Assembly: GCA_000961725.1 (NCBI GenBank)
Contig: LADS01000058.1
Coordinates: forward strand, 186,001 to 250,000
DNA: 64,000 nt
Direction: 5' to 3'
From: Desulfobulbaceae bacterium BRH_c16a
Lineage (GTDB): Bacteria > Desulfobacterota > Desulfobulbia > Desulfobulbales > Desulfocapsaceae
Part shown: positions 41,999 through 50,871 of the stretch, one piece after another
Numbering within the stretch: position 1 is the first letter of the stretch
Layout: each line of letters starts with the position of its first letter
The notes under the pieces: model-generated
What the model saw: the letters and a program-made list of their open reading frames with translations, nothing else
What the model was told of the DNA's origin: nothing
Databases searched by the model: none
Program-made: the position numbers and the translations under genes

Positions 41999-43503
41999 CA
42001 GAGCAGCGGCGACACAAGAAGGCATGTGTTTTCCTTGAATTTTTCATAAGTTCCGCGATTGATGAACGTCACGACATCGAGTTCGTCCGACTGCTCCAGG
42101 TATTCCTGCTGGACGGCCAGGATTTTTTCGGTAAACGTCCGGCAGTAGATGAAGAGGGTCGCCTCAAAGTTCAACCAGCAGCTTCTCATATCCAGATTGA
42201 CCGAGCCGAAGAGGGCGAAGTCCCGATCGACGGTAATGGTCTTGGAGTGCAGGAGGCCGCCATGGAAGAGAAATATCTTCACTCCGGATTCGGCAAGTTC
42301 TTCATAACGGGCCCGGCTCGCATAATGAACCAGTCTGGAGTTATTTTTCTTCGGCACGATGATGGCTACTTCCACTCCACGCTGGGCGGCGGCCTTGAGG
42401 GCGACCAGCAGGGGATCGTCGGGGATGAGGTAGGGAGTGGTCAACACCAGTTCCTTCCGGGCGGCGTAGATGGTGGTGAGCAAAAGGCTGTGGATTGTTT
42501 CGGGGGCGAATCCGGGTCCGGAGGGGACAAACTGGACCGGACAATTGCCGACGATGGGCTGTGGATGGATATCTCCCAGCTGCCGCACGGTTTCGATATC
42601 TTTCGTCAGTGATTCCGAGCGGAACTTGCCGATATCCGAATCGAGAAACCAGTCGCTTATAAAGGTGCCGGCGAGGCTCTCGACAACCGGCCCTTCGATC
42701 TTGACCATCATGTCGATCCAGTTGCCGACCCCGGCATCTTTTTCGAAGATATCCGGATCGACCATATTCTGACTGCCGGTAAAAGCTGTCCTGCCGTCTA
42801 TTATCACGATCTTCCGGTGATTACGGATGTCGATCCGGGCAAACAGCGCCTTGATCAGACCTGCCGGCAGCGATTCCTGGACTCTGATTCCTGCGGCCCT
42901 CATTTTTTCGGCGGCGGCGCTTTTCAGGAAATCCCTGCTGCCGATGGAATCGAGCAGAATCCGGCAGGTTACTCCTCTTGCCGCGGCCCGGATCAAGGAT
43001 TCTATGACCTTATTTACCTGCCCTCCTTCCTCCCAGATGTAGAATTGCATATGACAGGTGGAAACGGCCTTTTCTATCTCCGCAACAATCGAGCCAATTA
43101 TTTCTTCAGGTGAAGTGAGCAAGGTGAGGTTGTTGCCCGCCATTGCCGGCAGGCCGACGAGGTGTACTGCCTGGCGATGCAGAGGTGCGCATTCCGGATT
43201 GATGCCCTGCCAGGAGACCGGCGCCCGCTGTCGCAGGGTTGTCAGCCAGTGCTGGTAATGATTGTAAGAAACCCTGGCCCGCTCGGTGCGTTTTTCCGGA
43301 ATCCTGTTTTCGCCGAAAAGGAGATAAAAAAAGCCGCCGAGAAAAGGCACCATGAGAACCACCACCAGCCATGCCAGCGACACCCCGTACGGGCGTTTGC
43401 GCATGATCACGCGCAGGGACAGGCCGATCCTGATGAAAAGATCGGCAAGAAGCACCGCTGTTGTAAGGATCGTGTAACTCCAATGAGGGTCCTGCATATT
43501 CAT
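41998..43503 (-). CDS. cls: Cardiolipin synthase (phospholipase D family)
   Basis: 501 residues. Two N-terminal transmembrane helices are followed by WLVVVLMVPFLGGFFYLLFG. Two HKD motifs, HRKIVIIDGRTAFTGSQN and HSKTITVDRDFALFGSVNLD, form the active site. It condenses two phosphatidylglycerols, or PG with another phospholipid, to cardiolipin at the membrane. First gene of a pair with the metallophosphoesterase. The region upstream holds the 43.6 kb repeat. Confidence 0.92.
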   Translation of the reverse strand: MNMQDPHWSYTILTTAVLLADLFIRIGLSLRVIMRKRPYGVSLAWLVVVLMVPFLGGFFYLLFGENRIPEKRTERARVSYNHYQHWLTTLRQRAPVSWQGINPECAPLHRQAVHLVGLPAMAGNNLTLLTSPEEIIGSIVAEIEKAVSTCHMQFYIWEEGGQVNKVIESLIRAAARGVTCRILLDSIGSRDFLKSAAAEKMRAAGIRVQESLPAGLIKALFARIDIRNHRKIVIIDGRTAFTGSQNMVDPDIFEKDAGVGNWIDMMVKIEGPVVESLAGTFISDWFLDSDIGKFRSESLTKDIETVRQLGDIHPQPIVGNCPVQFVPSGPGFAPETIHSLLLTTIYAARKELVLTTPYLIPDDPLLVALKAAAQRGVEVAIIVPKKNNSRLVHYASRARYEELAESGVKIFLFHGGLLHSKTITVDRDFALFGSVNLDMRSCWLNFEATLFIYCRTFTEKILAVQQEYLEQSDELDVVTFINRGTYEKFKENTCLLVSPLL

Positions 43504-43616
43504 GAGACCATCAGGGTCGAGCTGCTGTATTGGAACAGTGAAGACGGCATGAGTTCATAGCTGTCATTGTATTTCGAGAGAGGTGGAATACTGAAAACGA
43601 AATCGGTTCATTCCAG

Positions 43617-43877
43617 TTCGCTGATTATGCTATTTTAAAGCCGCGTAGGTTGGGCTGTGAAGCCCAACATTCCAAAAAAAACGTTGGGCTTCACAGCCCA
43701 ACCTACTGCTACCGGAAAATTTCGGCAAAATTGTTGAGCTTATTGCATTTCATGCACCATCAACTGCATGTGACCTATGGTCTAAAGTTTAAGTTAATGA
43801 CATTGAGCTGTAATTGGTAGTCGTTCACCGGTACGCATCGTTCGCTGATTATGCTATTTTAAAGTAGCATAATCAGC
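43617..43877. repeat. 24-bp direct repeats around a 200-bp REP-bearing segment
   Basis: TTCGCTGATTATGCTATTTT plus AAAG occurs at 43617-43640 and 43841-43864. The second copy is followed by TAGCATAATCAGC, completing a 13-bp stem GCTGATTATGCTA; the first copy lacks that arm and instead runs into a REP. The 200 bases between contain the REP pair, a spacer like that at 12.0 kb, and a TCGTTCACCGG motif. No gene is seen from 43504 to 44015. Confidence 0.7.
43645..43706. repeat. Inverted REP pair
   Basis: GTAGGTTGGGCTGTGAAGCC at 43645 and the inverted tail GTTGGGCTTCACAGCCCAAC plus CTAC ending at 43706, separated by an A-rich centre. The spacer beyond (GCTACCGGAAAATTTCGGC) matches that after the REP pair at 11962. 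Confidence 0.9.
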
Positions 43878-44015
43878 CGGATAAGTGGTAGATGTATTTT
43901 ACTGTATCCGCCGTAGAATCGGATTTACTGCCGTTTGTGGCGCGAGAATGGAATGGATGGTGCTGTGCGCCGTAACGAGTGGACGTTCATCAGTGTAAAA
44001 GGATCGGAAAAAATT

Positions 44016-45200
44016 ATGAATATTAAGGGCTTTTCATTTTCTGCCGTAGAAGCCGGCATACGTTACCCCAACCGGTTGGATCTTGGCCTTATCCATAGCG
44101 ATATTCCCTGTGTTACCGCCGGAGTGTTTACCACCAGTCAGGTGAAAGCGGCGCCGGTGCTTCTTGACAAAGACCGGCTGAAAGGCGGTTACGCCCAGGC
44201 AATCCTGGTGAACAGCGGATGCGCCAACGCCTGTACCGGCGAGAAAGGTATGGAGGCGGCGCGGGTAACAAGCGCTCTGCTCTCCATGTCGCTGGGCATC
44301 CCCGAAACGATGATCCAGCTTGCCTCAACCGGGGTGATCGGCGAGCAGTTGAATCTCCAGGCTTTTGAGAATGGCATTCCAAAACTGGTCGAGGGTCTTT
44401 CGCCGGATAATTTCGAACTCGTTGCCAAGGCGATCATGACCACCGACACCGTTCAGAAAATCGCGCAACGCACGGTGAAGATCGGCGACAAGGAGATCAA
44501 ACTCCTCGGGATGGCCAAAGGGGCGGGGATGATCATGCCCAATATGGCGACGATGCTGGCTTTTGTCATTACCGATGCGCGGATCGTTTTCCCGGAACTG
44601 CATAAATCGCTCAGTCACGGGGTTGCCAGGACCTTTAACAGGATAACCATCGATGGCGATACCAGCACCAATGACATGGTTCTGGTCATGGCCAACGGCA
44701 TCGCGGAAAACAGGTGGATCGACGGAGATTCTGCAGAGGACCGGAAGGTCTTTCAGGATGCATTGGAACAGCTGTTGATGGATCTGGCCCTGCAGATTGT
44801 CGGTGACGGCGAAGGGGCGACCAAAACCATTACGATCAAGGTATGCGGGGCTAAAGAAGAAGACGAAGCCGAGCAGATTGCCCGAACTGTCGCCACCTCG
44901 AATCTGGTGAAAACAGCCTTTTTCGGCGAAGACGCCAACTGGGGACGAATCATGGCGGCGATGGGCAGATCGGGGGTGAAATTTTCGCCTGACCGGGTCG
45001 ATATCGCTTTCGGCGATGCGGCAATCGTCAAGAAAGGTCTGGGGCTCGGCAAGGAAGCGGAAAAGGCCGCGACTCTGGTCCTGAAGGAGAAAAGCTTCAC
45101 GGTCTGCATCGATCTCAATGACGGGAAAGCATGTGCGGAGGTATTTACCTGCGATTTTTCCATTGATTATGTCAAGATCAATGCCGATTACCGATCCTAG
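44016..45200 (+). CDS. argJ: Bifunctional ornithine acetyltransferase/N-acetylglutamate synthase
   Basis: 394 residues from the ATG at 44016; the frame opens upstream in repeat sequence. KGAGMIMPNMATMLAFVITDA (split) contains the Ala-Thr autocleavage site (NMA/TML), the threonine becoming the nucleophile of the beta chain. RITIDGDTSTNDM and NWGRIMAAMG are further signatures. It recycles acetyl groups from N-acetylornithine to glutamate in arginine biosynthesis. A terminator follows at 45236. Confidence 0.97.
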   Translation: MNIKGFSFSAVEAGIRYPNRLDLGLIHSDIPCVTAGVFTTSQVKAAPVLLDKDRLKGGYAQAILVNSGCANACTGEKGMEAARVTSALLSMSLGIPETMIQLASTGVIGEQLNLQAFENGIPKLVEGLSPDNFELVAKAIMTTDTVQKIAQRTVKIGDKEIKLLGMAKGAGMIMPNMATMLAFVITDARIVFPELHKSLSHGVARTFNRITIDGDTSTNDMVLVMANGIAENRWIDGDSAEDRKVFQDALEQLLMDLALQIVGDGEGATKTITIKVCGAKEEDEAEQIARTVATSNLVKTAFFGEDANWGRIMAAMGRSGVKFSPDRVDIAFGDAAIVKKGLGLGKEAEKAATLVLKEKSFTVCIDLNDGKACAEVFTCDFSIDYVKINADYRS

Positions 45201-45235
45201 CTCAATAGAGCATCAGTCGATGTAATGATTACAGA

Positions 45236-45263
45236 AGCCAGCGTACATGCTGGCTTTGTTGTT
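45236..45263 (+). terminator. Rho-independent terminator of argJ
   Basis: AGCCAGC (45236-45242) and GCTGGCT (45249-45255) form a seven-pair stem around GTACAT, followed by the T-rich TTGTTGTTG. Confidence 0.7.
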
Positions 45264-45298
45264 GTATCATCTTCTTGGTAGTCGTTAATCGCTCAGGT

Positions 45299-45350
45299 TT
45301 GCAACATGTGATCCGATGTTGTATAATACATGTAAGATATGTATTACAAC
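45299..45350 (+). promoter_or_regulatory. Promoter and operator of the RelBE-like operon
   Basis: TTGCAA at 45299-45304 and TATAAT at 45322-45327 are 17 bases apart. A near-perfect palindrome (GTTGTATAATACAT paired with ATGTATTACAAC) at 45318-45350 covers the -10 and start, a fitting site for autorepression by the antitoxin. Confidence 0.7.
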
Positions 45351-45364
45351 ATTGGAGGAGAATT

Positions 45365-45589
45365 ATGTTATCAGTGAGATTGCCGGACGATATCGACCAA
45401 AGACTCAGCCATCTGGCTAAAGTCACAAACAGGCCCAAAAGTTATTATGTCCGTGAAGCGATCGAAAGATCACTGGAAGATATTGAAGATGCATATCTTG
45501 CCGAATCGGCGTATGAAAGCTTCCTGAAGAAAGGGGAGAAAGCGGTATCTCTGGACGAACTGGAGGGAAGTCTTGGCCTGGATGATTGA
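45365..45589 (+). CDS. RelB/CopG-type ribbon-helix-helix antitoxin
   Basis: 74 residues from the ATG at 45365 with GGAGGAG upstream. MLSVRLPDDIDQRLSHLAKVTNRPKSYYVREAIER (split) is the ribbon-helix-helix DNA-binding fold; the acidic tail with LEDIEDAYLAE and SLDELEGSLGLDD should bind the toxin. It overlaps the toxin start. Confidence 0.9.
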   Translation: MLSVRLPDDIDQRLSHLAKVTNRPKSYYVREAIERSLEDIEDAYLAESAYESFLKKGEKAVSLDELEGSLGLDD

Positions 45590-45833
45590 GTTTACGGCGG
45601 ATGCTGCAAAACAGTTGGAAAAAATCGGCAAGGAGAATGCAAGGGGAATACGAACATTTTTGCGGGAACGAGTGATGCAGGACCCCAGACAACATGGGAA
45701 AATGCTGAAAGGTTCTCAGAGAGAATTCTGGAGATATAGAGTTGGAGATTTCAGAATCCTTGCTCATATCGAAGAGAACAGGTTCGTGGTCTTAGTGGTC
45801 AAGCTGGGACATCCTAAAGAAATCTACAGATGA
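45582..45833 (+). CDS. RelE/ParE superfamily toxin
   Basis: 83 residues. MIEFTADAAKQLEKIGKENARGI, MLKGSQREFWRYRVGDFRILAHI and VLVVKLGHPKEIYR are typical RelE features: an N-terminal strand and paired helices, then the G-x-x-R-x-R-x-G-D-[YF]-R strand and a basic C-terminus. The start is the ATG at 45582 inside the antitoxin end; TTG at 45573 is the alternative. Ribosome-dependent mRNA cleavage is likely. Confidence 0.9.
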   Translation: MIEFTADAAKQLEKIGKENARGIRTFLRERVMQDPRQHGKMLKGSQREFWRYRVGDFRILAHIEENRFVVLVVKLGHPKEIYR

Positions 45834-45849
45834 AGCAGAGGATCGTCAA

Positions 45850-46347
45850 TTGAAGAGACTGTTCATTATTCGTCATGCCAAGTCGAGCTGGTCCGAGCCC
45901 GGTCGGGATGATTTTGACCGCCCGCTCGGCAAGCGGGGCAAAAAGGATGGACCGGAGATGGCCAAAAGACTCGGCGATGCCGGTATTCATCCCGATCTCA
46001 TCGTTGCCAGCCCTGCCAAAAGGGCAAAAAAGACAGCGCAATTCATGGCTGACGGCACGGGTTACGATCCGGAAGCCATCCGGTACGACGACGATTTGTA
46101 TTTAGGTACCATTTCCTACCATCTGCAGCTGCTGGCAACGCTCTTTATCCAGGTCGATACGCTTTTTCTGGTCGGACACAACGACACCCTGACCAGGCTG
46201 GCAGAACACCTGAGCGGAAAAAATATCGGCAATGTGCCGACCTGCGGCATCGTCGCCCTGGAGTATGCGGATGAGCCGGGTTTTACGGCAACCGCCGGAA
46301 CGGGAAGGCTACTTTTTTTCTGGTTTCCCAAAGACGGGGAGAAGTGA
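45850..46347 (+). CDS. sixA: SixA-type phosphohistidine phosphatase
   Basis: 165 residues, TTG start at 45850 with AGAGGA upstream. LFIIRHAKSSW carries the RHG-type histidine, VASPAKRAKKTA and LVGHNDTL the later phosphoglycerate-mutase-like motifs. Removes phosphate from histidine residues in phosphorelay or PTS proteins; a compact single-domain enzyme in the cytoplasm. Confidence 0.9.
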   Translation: MKRLFIIRHAKSSWSEPGRDDFDRPLGKRGKKDGPEMAKRLGDAGIHPDLIVASPAKRAKKTAQFMADGTGYDPEAIRYDDDLYLGTISYHLQLLATLFIQVDTLFLVGHNDTLTRLAEHLSGKNIGNVPTCGIVALEYADEPGFTATAGTGRLLFFWFPKDGEK

Positions 46348-46412
46348 GAGAGGGCAGTGCATAAAAGATCGGTAGCAAGCGTGTGGCAGCAAGATGTCGG
46401 CAGGTTGCAGCA

Positions 46413-46619
46413 ATGATGACGGGAATTCCGAATTGTTTACAGTGTATTAACTACTTTATTACCCATGACCCGGCGAGGCCTTATGGCTGCAGGGCTTTGG
46501 GCTTCAAATGTAAAACCAATCCGGCACGGCTTGTCTACGAGTCTTCAGGAATGCAATGTCAGCTGTATTCCCCCAAGAAACGGCGTGGCGGTGGGACCGG
46601 TTCATCCAGAGTGGCATAA
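46413..46619 (+). CDS. Small conserved cysteine-rich protein
   Basis: 68 residues from one of two adjacent ATGs at 46413 and 46416. IPNCLQCINYFITHDPARPYGCRALGFKCKTNPAR (split) and YESSGMQCQLYSP give CxxC plus three more cysteines, a likely metal or Fe-S site. Similar short proteins occur widely in Deltaproteobacteria and are sometimes mislabelled uracil-DNA glycosylase. Function unknown. 21 bases upstream of the GATE-domain gene. Confidence 0.7.
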   Translation: MMTGIPNCLQCINYFITHDPARPYGCRALGFKCKTNPARLVYESSGMQCQLYSPKKRRGGGTGSSRVA

Positions 46620-46640
46620 GCCGACTTCAACTCCTTCTCT

Positions 46641-47615
46641 ATGATCGCACACTATATCCAGCAGACAAAAGTCAGGCTGAAGAGCATGGCGGATTCTCTC
46701 GTTCGCGAGACCTGGCTTACCAGCTGGGAGTTGATCCGAATTACCATCCCCGTCACCATCGCCACCAAGATTCTCGAGGAACTCGGCCTCATCAACACTC
46801 TCAGTGTGATTCTTGAGCCGGTGATGTCCTTGATCGGTCTTCCCGGTCCCCTTGGTCTGGTTTGGGCCACGGCGATGCTGACCAATATGTATGGCGGCAT
46901 TGCGGTTTTTGCCGCCTTGGCGCCCGGCCTCGATTTGACCGGTGCCCAGGTAACCGTGCTGTGTTCGGCAATGCTCATCGCCCACTCTCTGCCGATCGAA
47001 CTGAGCGTCAGCAAGCGGGCCGGGGCCGCCGTAATGCCGATTGCCCTCATTCGGCTGATCGGCGCCGTGGTGTATGCGTATATCCTCAATACAATCTGTC
47101 TGGTTTTTTCTCTCTGGCAGGATCCGGCTGTGCTCTTGTTCAAGGCCACCGCAGAGGCGGGCGACCTTTTGCAGTGGGCGCTCGATCAATTGCAGAACTT
47201 GGGCATGATAGTTTTCATCATATTCTGTATAGTAGTCTGCATGCGGCTTTTACGGGTATTCGGCGTCCTCGACCTGCTGGAAAAGGTACTGGCCCCGGTT
47301 CTGCCTGTTTTCGGCATGGGAAGACAGGCGGCACCGATTACAGTGGTCGGCATGATCATGGGGATCGGCTATGGCGGGGCTTTGATTATCAGAGAAACCA
47401 GTACCGGCAAATTGAACAAGGACGAAGTCTTTAATTCCATGGCCCTGATGGGGCTTTGTCACGGGCTGGTGGAAGATACCTTGATAATGGCGGCGATCGG
47501 CGGGAAGTTCGGCGGGATCCTCTGGGGCCGGATCGTCTTTTCCCTGATCGTCACCTACCTGCTGGTCAGAATGCTTCGCAGCCTGGCCGACAGGAGAATC
47601 CGCCGGCAGGCTTAA
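46641..47615 (+). CDS. Nucleoside-recognition (GATE) domain membrane protein
   Basis: 324 residues with about eight hydrophobic helices. The two halves share the GATE pattern: GPLGLVWATAMLTNMYGGIAV and GRQAAPITVVGMIMGIGYGGALI. FeoB and spore-maturation-protein families share this module. It probably forms a membrane transporter or pore; substrate unknown. Upstream of avtA. Confidence 0.75.
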   Translation: MIAHYIQQTKVRLKSMADSLVRETWLTSWELIRITIPVTIATKILEELGLINTLSVILEPVMSLIGLPGPLGLVWATAMLTNMYGGIAVFAALAPGLDLTGAQVTVLCSAMLIAHSLPIELSVSKRAGAAVMPIALIRLIGAVVYAYILNTICLVFSLWQDPAVLLFKATAEAGDLLQWALDQLQNLGMIVFIIFCIVVCMRLLRVFGVLDLLEKVLAPVLPVFGMGRQAAPITVVGMIMGIGYGGALIIRETSTGKLNKDEVFNSMALMGLCHGLVEDTLIMAAIGGKFGGILWGRIVFSLIVTYLLVRMLRSLADRRIRRQA

Positions 47616-47645
47616 TATTTAATAACTCCTCTTTTGCAATATTTT

Positions 47646-48911
47646 ATGGAATTTACACGATTCGGTCAAAAAATGACCTGTAATGCCGGTATCCTCTCGC
47701 TGATGGACGATCTGGGCAAAGCCTCGGTCCGCAGCGACCGGCCGATGATCATGATGGGTGGCGGCAATCCGGGACAGGTGCCGGAATTTCAGGAGATCAT
47801 GCGCCGGCAGCTCCTGGCGATATGCGAGGACCCTCCGGTTTTTCACCAGCTTATCGGCGGCTATGCGCCGCCTCAGGGAGAAAAGACCTTTGTCGAGGGG
47901 CTGGCCGCGCTGTTGCAGAAAGAACAGGGCTGGGATGTCGGGCCGGAAAATATCTGTCTGACCAATGGCAGTCAGACCGCCTTTTTCATGCTGTTTAATC
48001 TTTTTGCCGGCATTCTGCCCGATGGCAGGGAAAAGAAGATATGCCTGCCCATGGCTCCGGAGTACATCGGATATGCGGATCTTGGCCTCACCGACGGTCT
48101 GTTTGTCACGACCAGGCCGGATATTGAGCTCCTTGACGGCGGTCTCTTTAAATATCATATAGACTTCGAAAAGCTGGAGGTCGGCGAAGACATCGGCGCA
48201 ATCTGCATCTCGCGGCCGACCAATCCCACCGGCAATGTGGTGACCGATGCGGAGCTGGCAAGGCTTATCGAACTTGCGGCCGGCAGGCGGATTCCACTCA
48301 TTATCGACAGCGCCTACGGTTTGCCTTTTCCCGGCATGATCTATTGTGAAGCAAAGCCTGTCTGGAACGACAATCTGATTGTCTGTCTGTCTCTCTCGAA
48401 ACTGGGATTGCCGGCGGTACGAACCGGTATTGTCGTTGCCCGGAAAGAGGTGGTGCAGGCGATCACCGGCATGAATGCCATCATGTCGCTTACACCGAAC
48501 AGTTTCGGCGCGATGCTGGCGAGGCATCTTGTGGTAAACGAGGAGATAATCGGTCTGAGCAGGGATCTGATTCAACCCTTCTACCAGACAAAAATGGAGA
48601 AGGCCGTGGCGGTGGTACGCGAGCAATTCGCCGGAATTCCCTGCCGCATCCATAAACCGGAAGGGGCGATGTTTCTCTGGTTGTGGTTTGAAGGGCTGCC
48701 GATAACCAGTCTCGAGCTCTACCGCCTGCTGAAAGAAAATGGAGTGCTGGTAGTTTCCGGCCACTATTTTTTCCCGGGTCTTGACGGTGACTGGAAGCAT
48801 AAGGACGAGTGTATCAGGGTTACCTACTCGCAGGGGGATGAGGATGTTCGTCGCGGGCTGGAGATCATTGCCGGGGTCGTGCGGCGCATCTATAATCTGA
48901 GTGGTGAATAA
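47646..48911 (+). CDS. avtA: Valine-pyruvate aminotransferase
   Basis: 421 residues from the ATG at 47646; TTG at 47634 is possible. GGGNPGQVPEFQEIMRRQL, LIGGYAPPQGEKTFVEGLAALL (split) and NICLTNGSQTAFFMLFNLFAG begin a fold-I PLP enzyme; CISRPTNPTGNVV and SLSKLGLPAVRTGIVVA carry the phosphate-binding and catalytic lysine motifs. It converts pyruvate and valine to alanine and 2-oxoisovalerate. Confidence 0.9.
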   Translation: MEFTRFGQKMTCNAGILSLMDDLGKASVRSDRPMIMMGGGNPGQVPEFQEIMRRQLLAICEDPPVFHQLIGGYAPPQGEKTFVEGLAALLQKEQGWDVGPENICLTNGSQTAFFMLFNLFAGILPDGREKKICLPMAPEYIGYADLGLTDGLFVTTRPDIELLDGGLFKYHIDFEKLEVGEDIGAICISRPTNPTGNVVTDAELARLIELAAGRRIPLIIDSAYGLPFPGMIYCEAKPVWNDNLIVCLSLSKLGLPAVRTGIVVARKEVVQAITGMNAIMSLTPNSFGAMLARHLVVNEEIIGLSRDLIQPFYQTKMEKAVAVVREQFAGIPCRIHKPEGAMFLWLWFEGLPITSLELYRLLKENGVLVVSGHYFFPGLDGDWKHKDECIRVTYSQGDEDVRRGLEIIAGVVRRIYNLSGE

Positions 48912-48941
48912 AACCTTTTTTGCCATTGACGGAGAGGATCA

Positions 48942-50819
48942 TTGAGGAAAAAAACGAGTTTCTATTGCCTGGTATTGTTTTTTCTGCTGAACACGGTGCC
49001 TGTCACAGCATGGGCCGAATGTCTCAAGGGCGACTGCCGTGAGGGCAACGGGGTGCTTGTCTCCAAAAACGGCCGCTATGAGGGGGAGTTTAAAAAGGGT
49101 CTCCCCGATGGCAAAGGTACCCTGAGTTCTCCTGACGGCTTGAAATATACCGGCCAGTTCAAGGACGGCAAGTTCCACGGCACCGGACAGCTTAAAAGTC
49201 CGGACGGGAGAAAGTTCGTCGGCGAATTCAAGAATAATGTCATCCATGGCCAAGGCATCCTGACCCTGACCGACGGATCTCTCTATAACGGCGAGCTGAG
49301 CTTCGGACGTTTTCATGGCAAAGGCGTCCTTTTCTATGCCGATGGCCGTGAGTATCAGGGGGATTTTCGCAATGACATCATCGAAGGGCAAGGGAAACTG
49401 ATCTATGCCGATGGTACCTGGTTCGAAGGTACGTTCCGAAACGGTCAGCCTGACGGCAAAGGAGTCAGGAAATACCTCGATGGTTCAAGTTATTCCGGGG
49501 AATATCGTGGGGAGCATCGCCATGGTTACGGGGTTATTGAGTCCGCAAAGGGCGAACACTATGAGGGGATGTTTGTCGATGATGCCTATTCCGGCCAGGG
49601 AACTTTGCAATACAAAGACGGTCGAGTGTATAAAGGAGAGTTTAAAGCGGGGCTCAGCCACGGACGCGGCGAGCTTCTGTATCCCGACGGCTCGCGGTAC
49701 GAGGGAGGGTTTGTCGATGGCCTTCCCGAGGGCCAGGGGGTCCGGGAGTATCCCGACGGCACGGTGTACCGTGGAGAGCTGGTAAAAGGCAAGAGGAGTG
49801 GTCCCGGCGAATTGCTATATCCCGATGGTTCCTTTTATAAGGGCGAATTCAGGGACAACAAGATGCATGGCAAGGGGACGATTGTCTATAACGACGGCAA
49901 GACCTTTTCCGGCGATTTTGTCAACGGCCAGCCGCAGATGCCGAAGACGATTGAGAAGATAGTGGTGAGTGGCGAGAAGAAAGTGAAAGACGAAAAGACT
50001 GATGCCAGGAAACCTGTTGCCGAAAAACCCGTCGAGAAACCTGTCGAGAAAACCGTTGCCAAGAAACCCGTTGCCGAAAAACCTGTTGTCGAAAAACCGG
50101 TGGTCGAAAAAAGTGTTCCAGTTGCCAAAGCCGAGGTGAAACCGAAAGAGAAACCGCCGGTGCCCGCCAAACAACCGGAACCGGTTGCGCCGTCTCCCCG
50201 TTTCGTCGTCAAAAACGGCGTGGTTCACGATGGAGAAAGAGGGGGAGCGCTGAATGGCAGCGGTCAGATCGTTTACCCTGACGGCCGTGAGTATAAAGGG
50301 CAGTTCTCCGGAGGGCTGATGGATGGTCGCGGGGAGCTCAATTTTGCCAATGGCGATAGCTATGCCGGTGAAATGGCAAAAGGTTTGATACATGGTTATG
50401 GAACCTATCGTCACAATGACGGCAGGGAGTATAAGGGGGATTTCCGCCTGGGGAAAAAACATGGCAGCGGCATATTCAGCTATCCGGACGCGACCCGGTA
50501 TGCGGGCGAATTCAAAGATGATCTCTTTGCCGGTCGCGGGGAGTATTTTTTTGCGGACGGCAGCCGCTACAAAGGCGATTTCGCCAACGGCAGTTTCAAC
50601 GGAGAAGGGGAACTGGTCTACGCCAATGGCAGTATTTACGATGGTGAATTTAGCGACGACCTGCCCCATGGCGAAGGAGTCCTCACCTCGACGGATGGGA
50701 GCAGGTACGAAGGGAAATTTCAATTCGGCCGTCGGGAGGGGCAGGGGCGCCTGGTCCGCAGCGATGGGCTTGTTTTTGAAGGTGTTTTTGAGAATGACAA
50801 ACTGGTAGAGAAGAACTGA
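48942..50819 (+). CDS. Exported MORN-repeat protein with two repeat blocks
   Basis: 625 residues with a TTG start. A signal peptide covers residues 1-24 (MRKKTSFYCLVLFFLLNTVP...TAWA). Thirteen MORN repeats of about 23 residues (Y-x-G-x-F...G-x-G) fill residues about 45-345. A Lys/Pro/Val/Glu-rich linker (EKPVEKPVEKTVAKKPV and on) follows. A second block of about eight repeats runs to the end. MORN proteins form extended beta sheets binding membranes or partners. The unusual size suggests a surface or periplasmic scaffold. Partner of the DUF4177 gene 52 bases downstream is possible. Confidence 0.85.
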   Translation: MRKKTSFYCLVLFFLLNTVPVTAWAECLKGDCREGNGVLVSKNGRYEGEFKKGLPDGKGTLSSPDGLKYTGQFKDGKFHGTGQLKSPDGRKFVGEFKNNVIHGQGILTLTDGSLYNGELSFGRFHGKGVLFYADGREYQGDFRNDIIEGQGKLIYADGTWFEGTFRNGQPDGKGVRKYLDGSSYSGEYRGEHRHGYGVIESAKGEHYEGMFVDDAYSGQGTLQYKDGRVYKGEFKAGLSHGRGELLYPDGSRYEGGFVDGLPEGQGVREYPDGTVYRGELVKGKRSGPGELLYPDGSFYKGEFRDNKMHGKGTIVYNDGKTFSGDFVNGQPQMPKTIEKIVVSGEKKVKDEKTDARKPVAEKPVEKPVEKTVAKKPVAEKPVVEKPVVEKSVPVAKAEVKPKEKPPVPAKQPEPVAPSPRFVVKNGVVHDGERGGALNGSGQIVYPDGREYKGQFSGGLMDGRGELNFANGDSYAGEMAKGLIHGYGTYRHNDGREYKGDFRLGKKHGSGIFSYPDATRYAGEFKDDLFAGRGEYFFADGSRYKGDFANGSFNGEGELVYANGSIYDGEFSDDLPHGEGVLTSTDGSRYEGKFQFGRREGQGRLVRSDGLVFEGVFENDKLVEKN

Positions 50820-50871
50820 GCCGTTGCAGAGCGGAAAACTGCCGGGATATAAACAAGGTGAAAAGGAAAAA

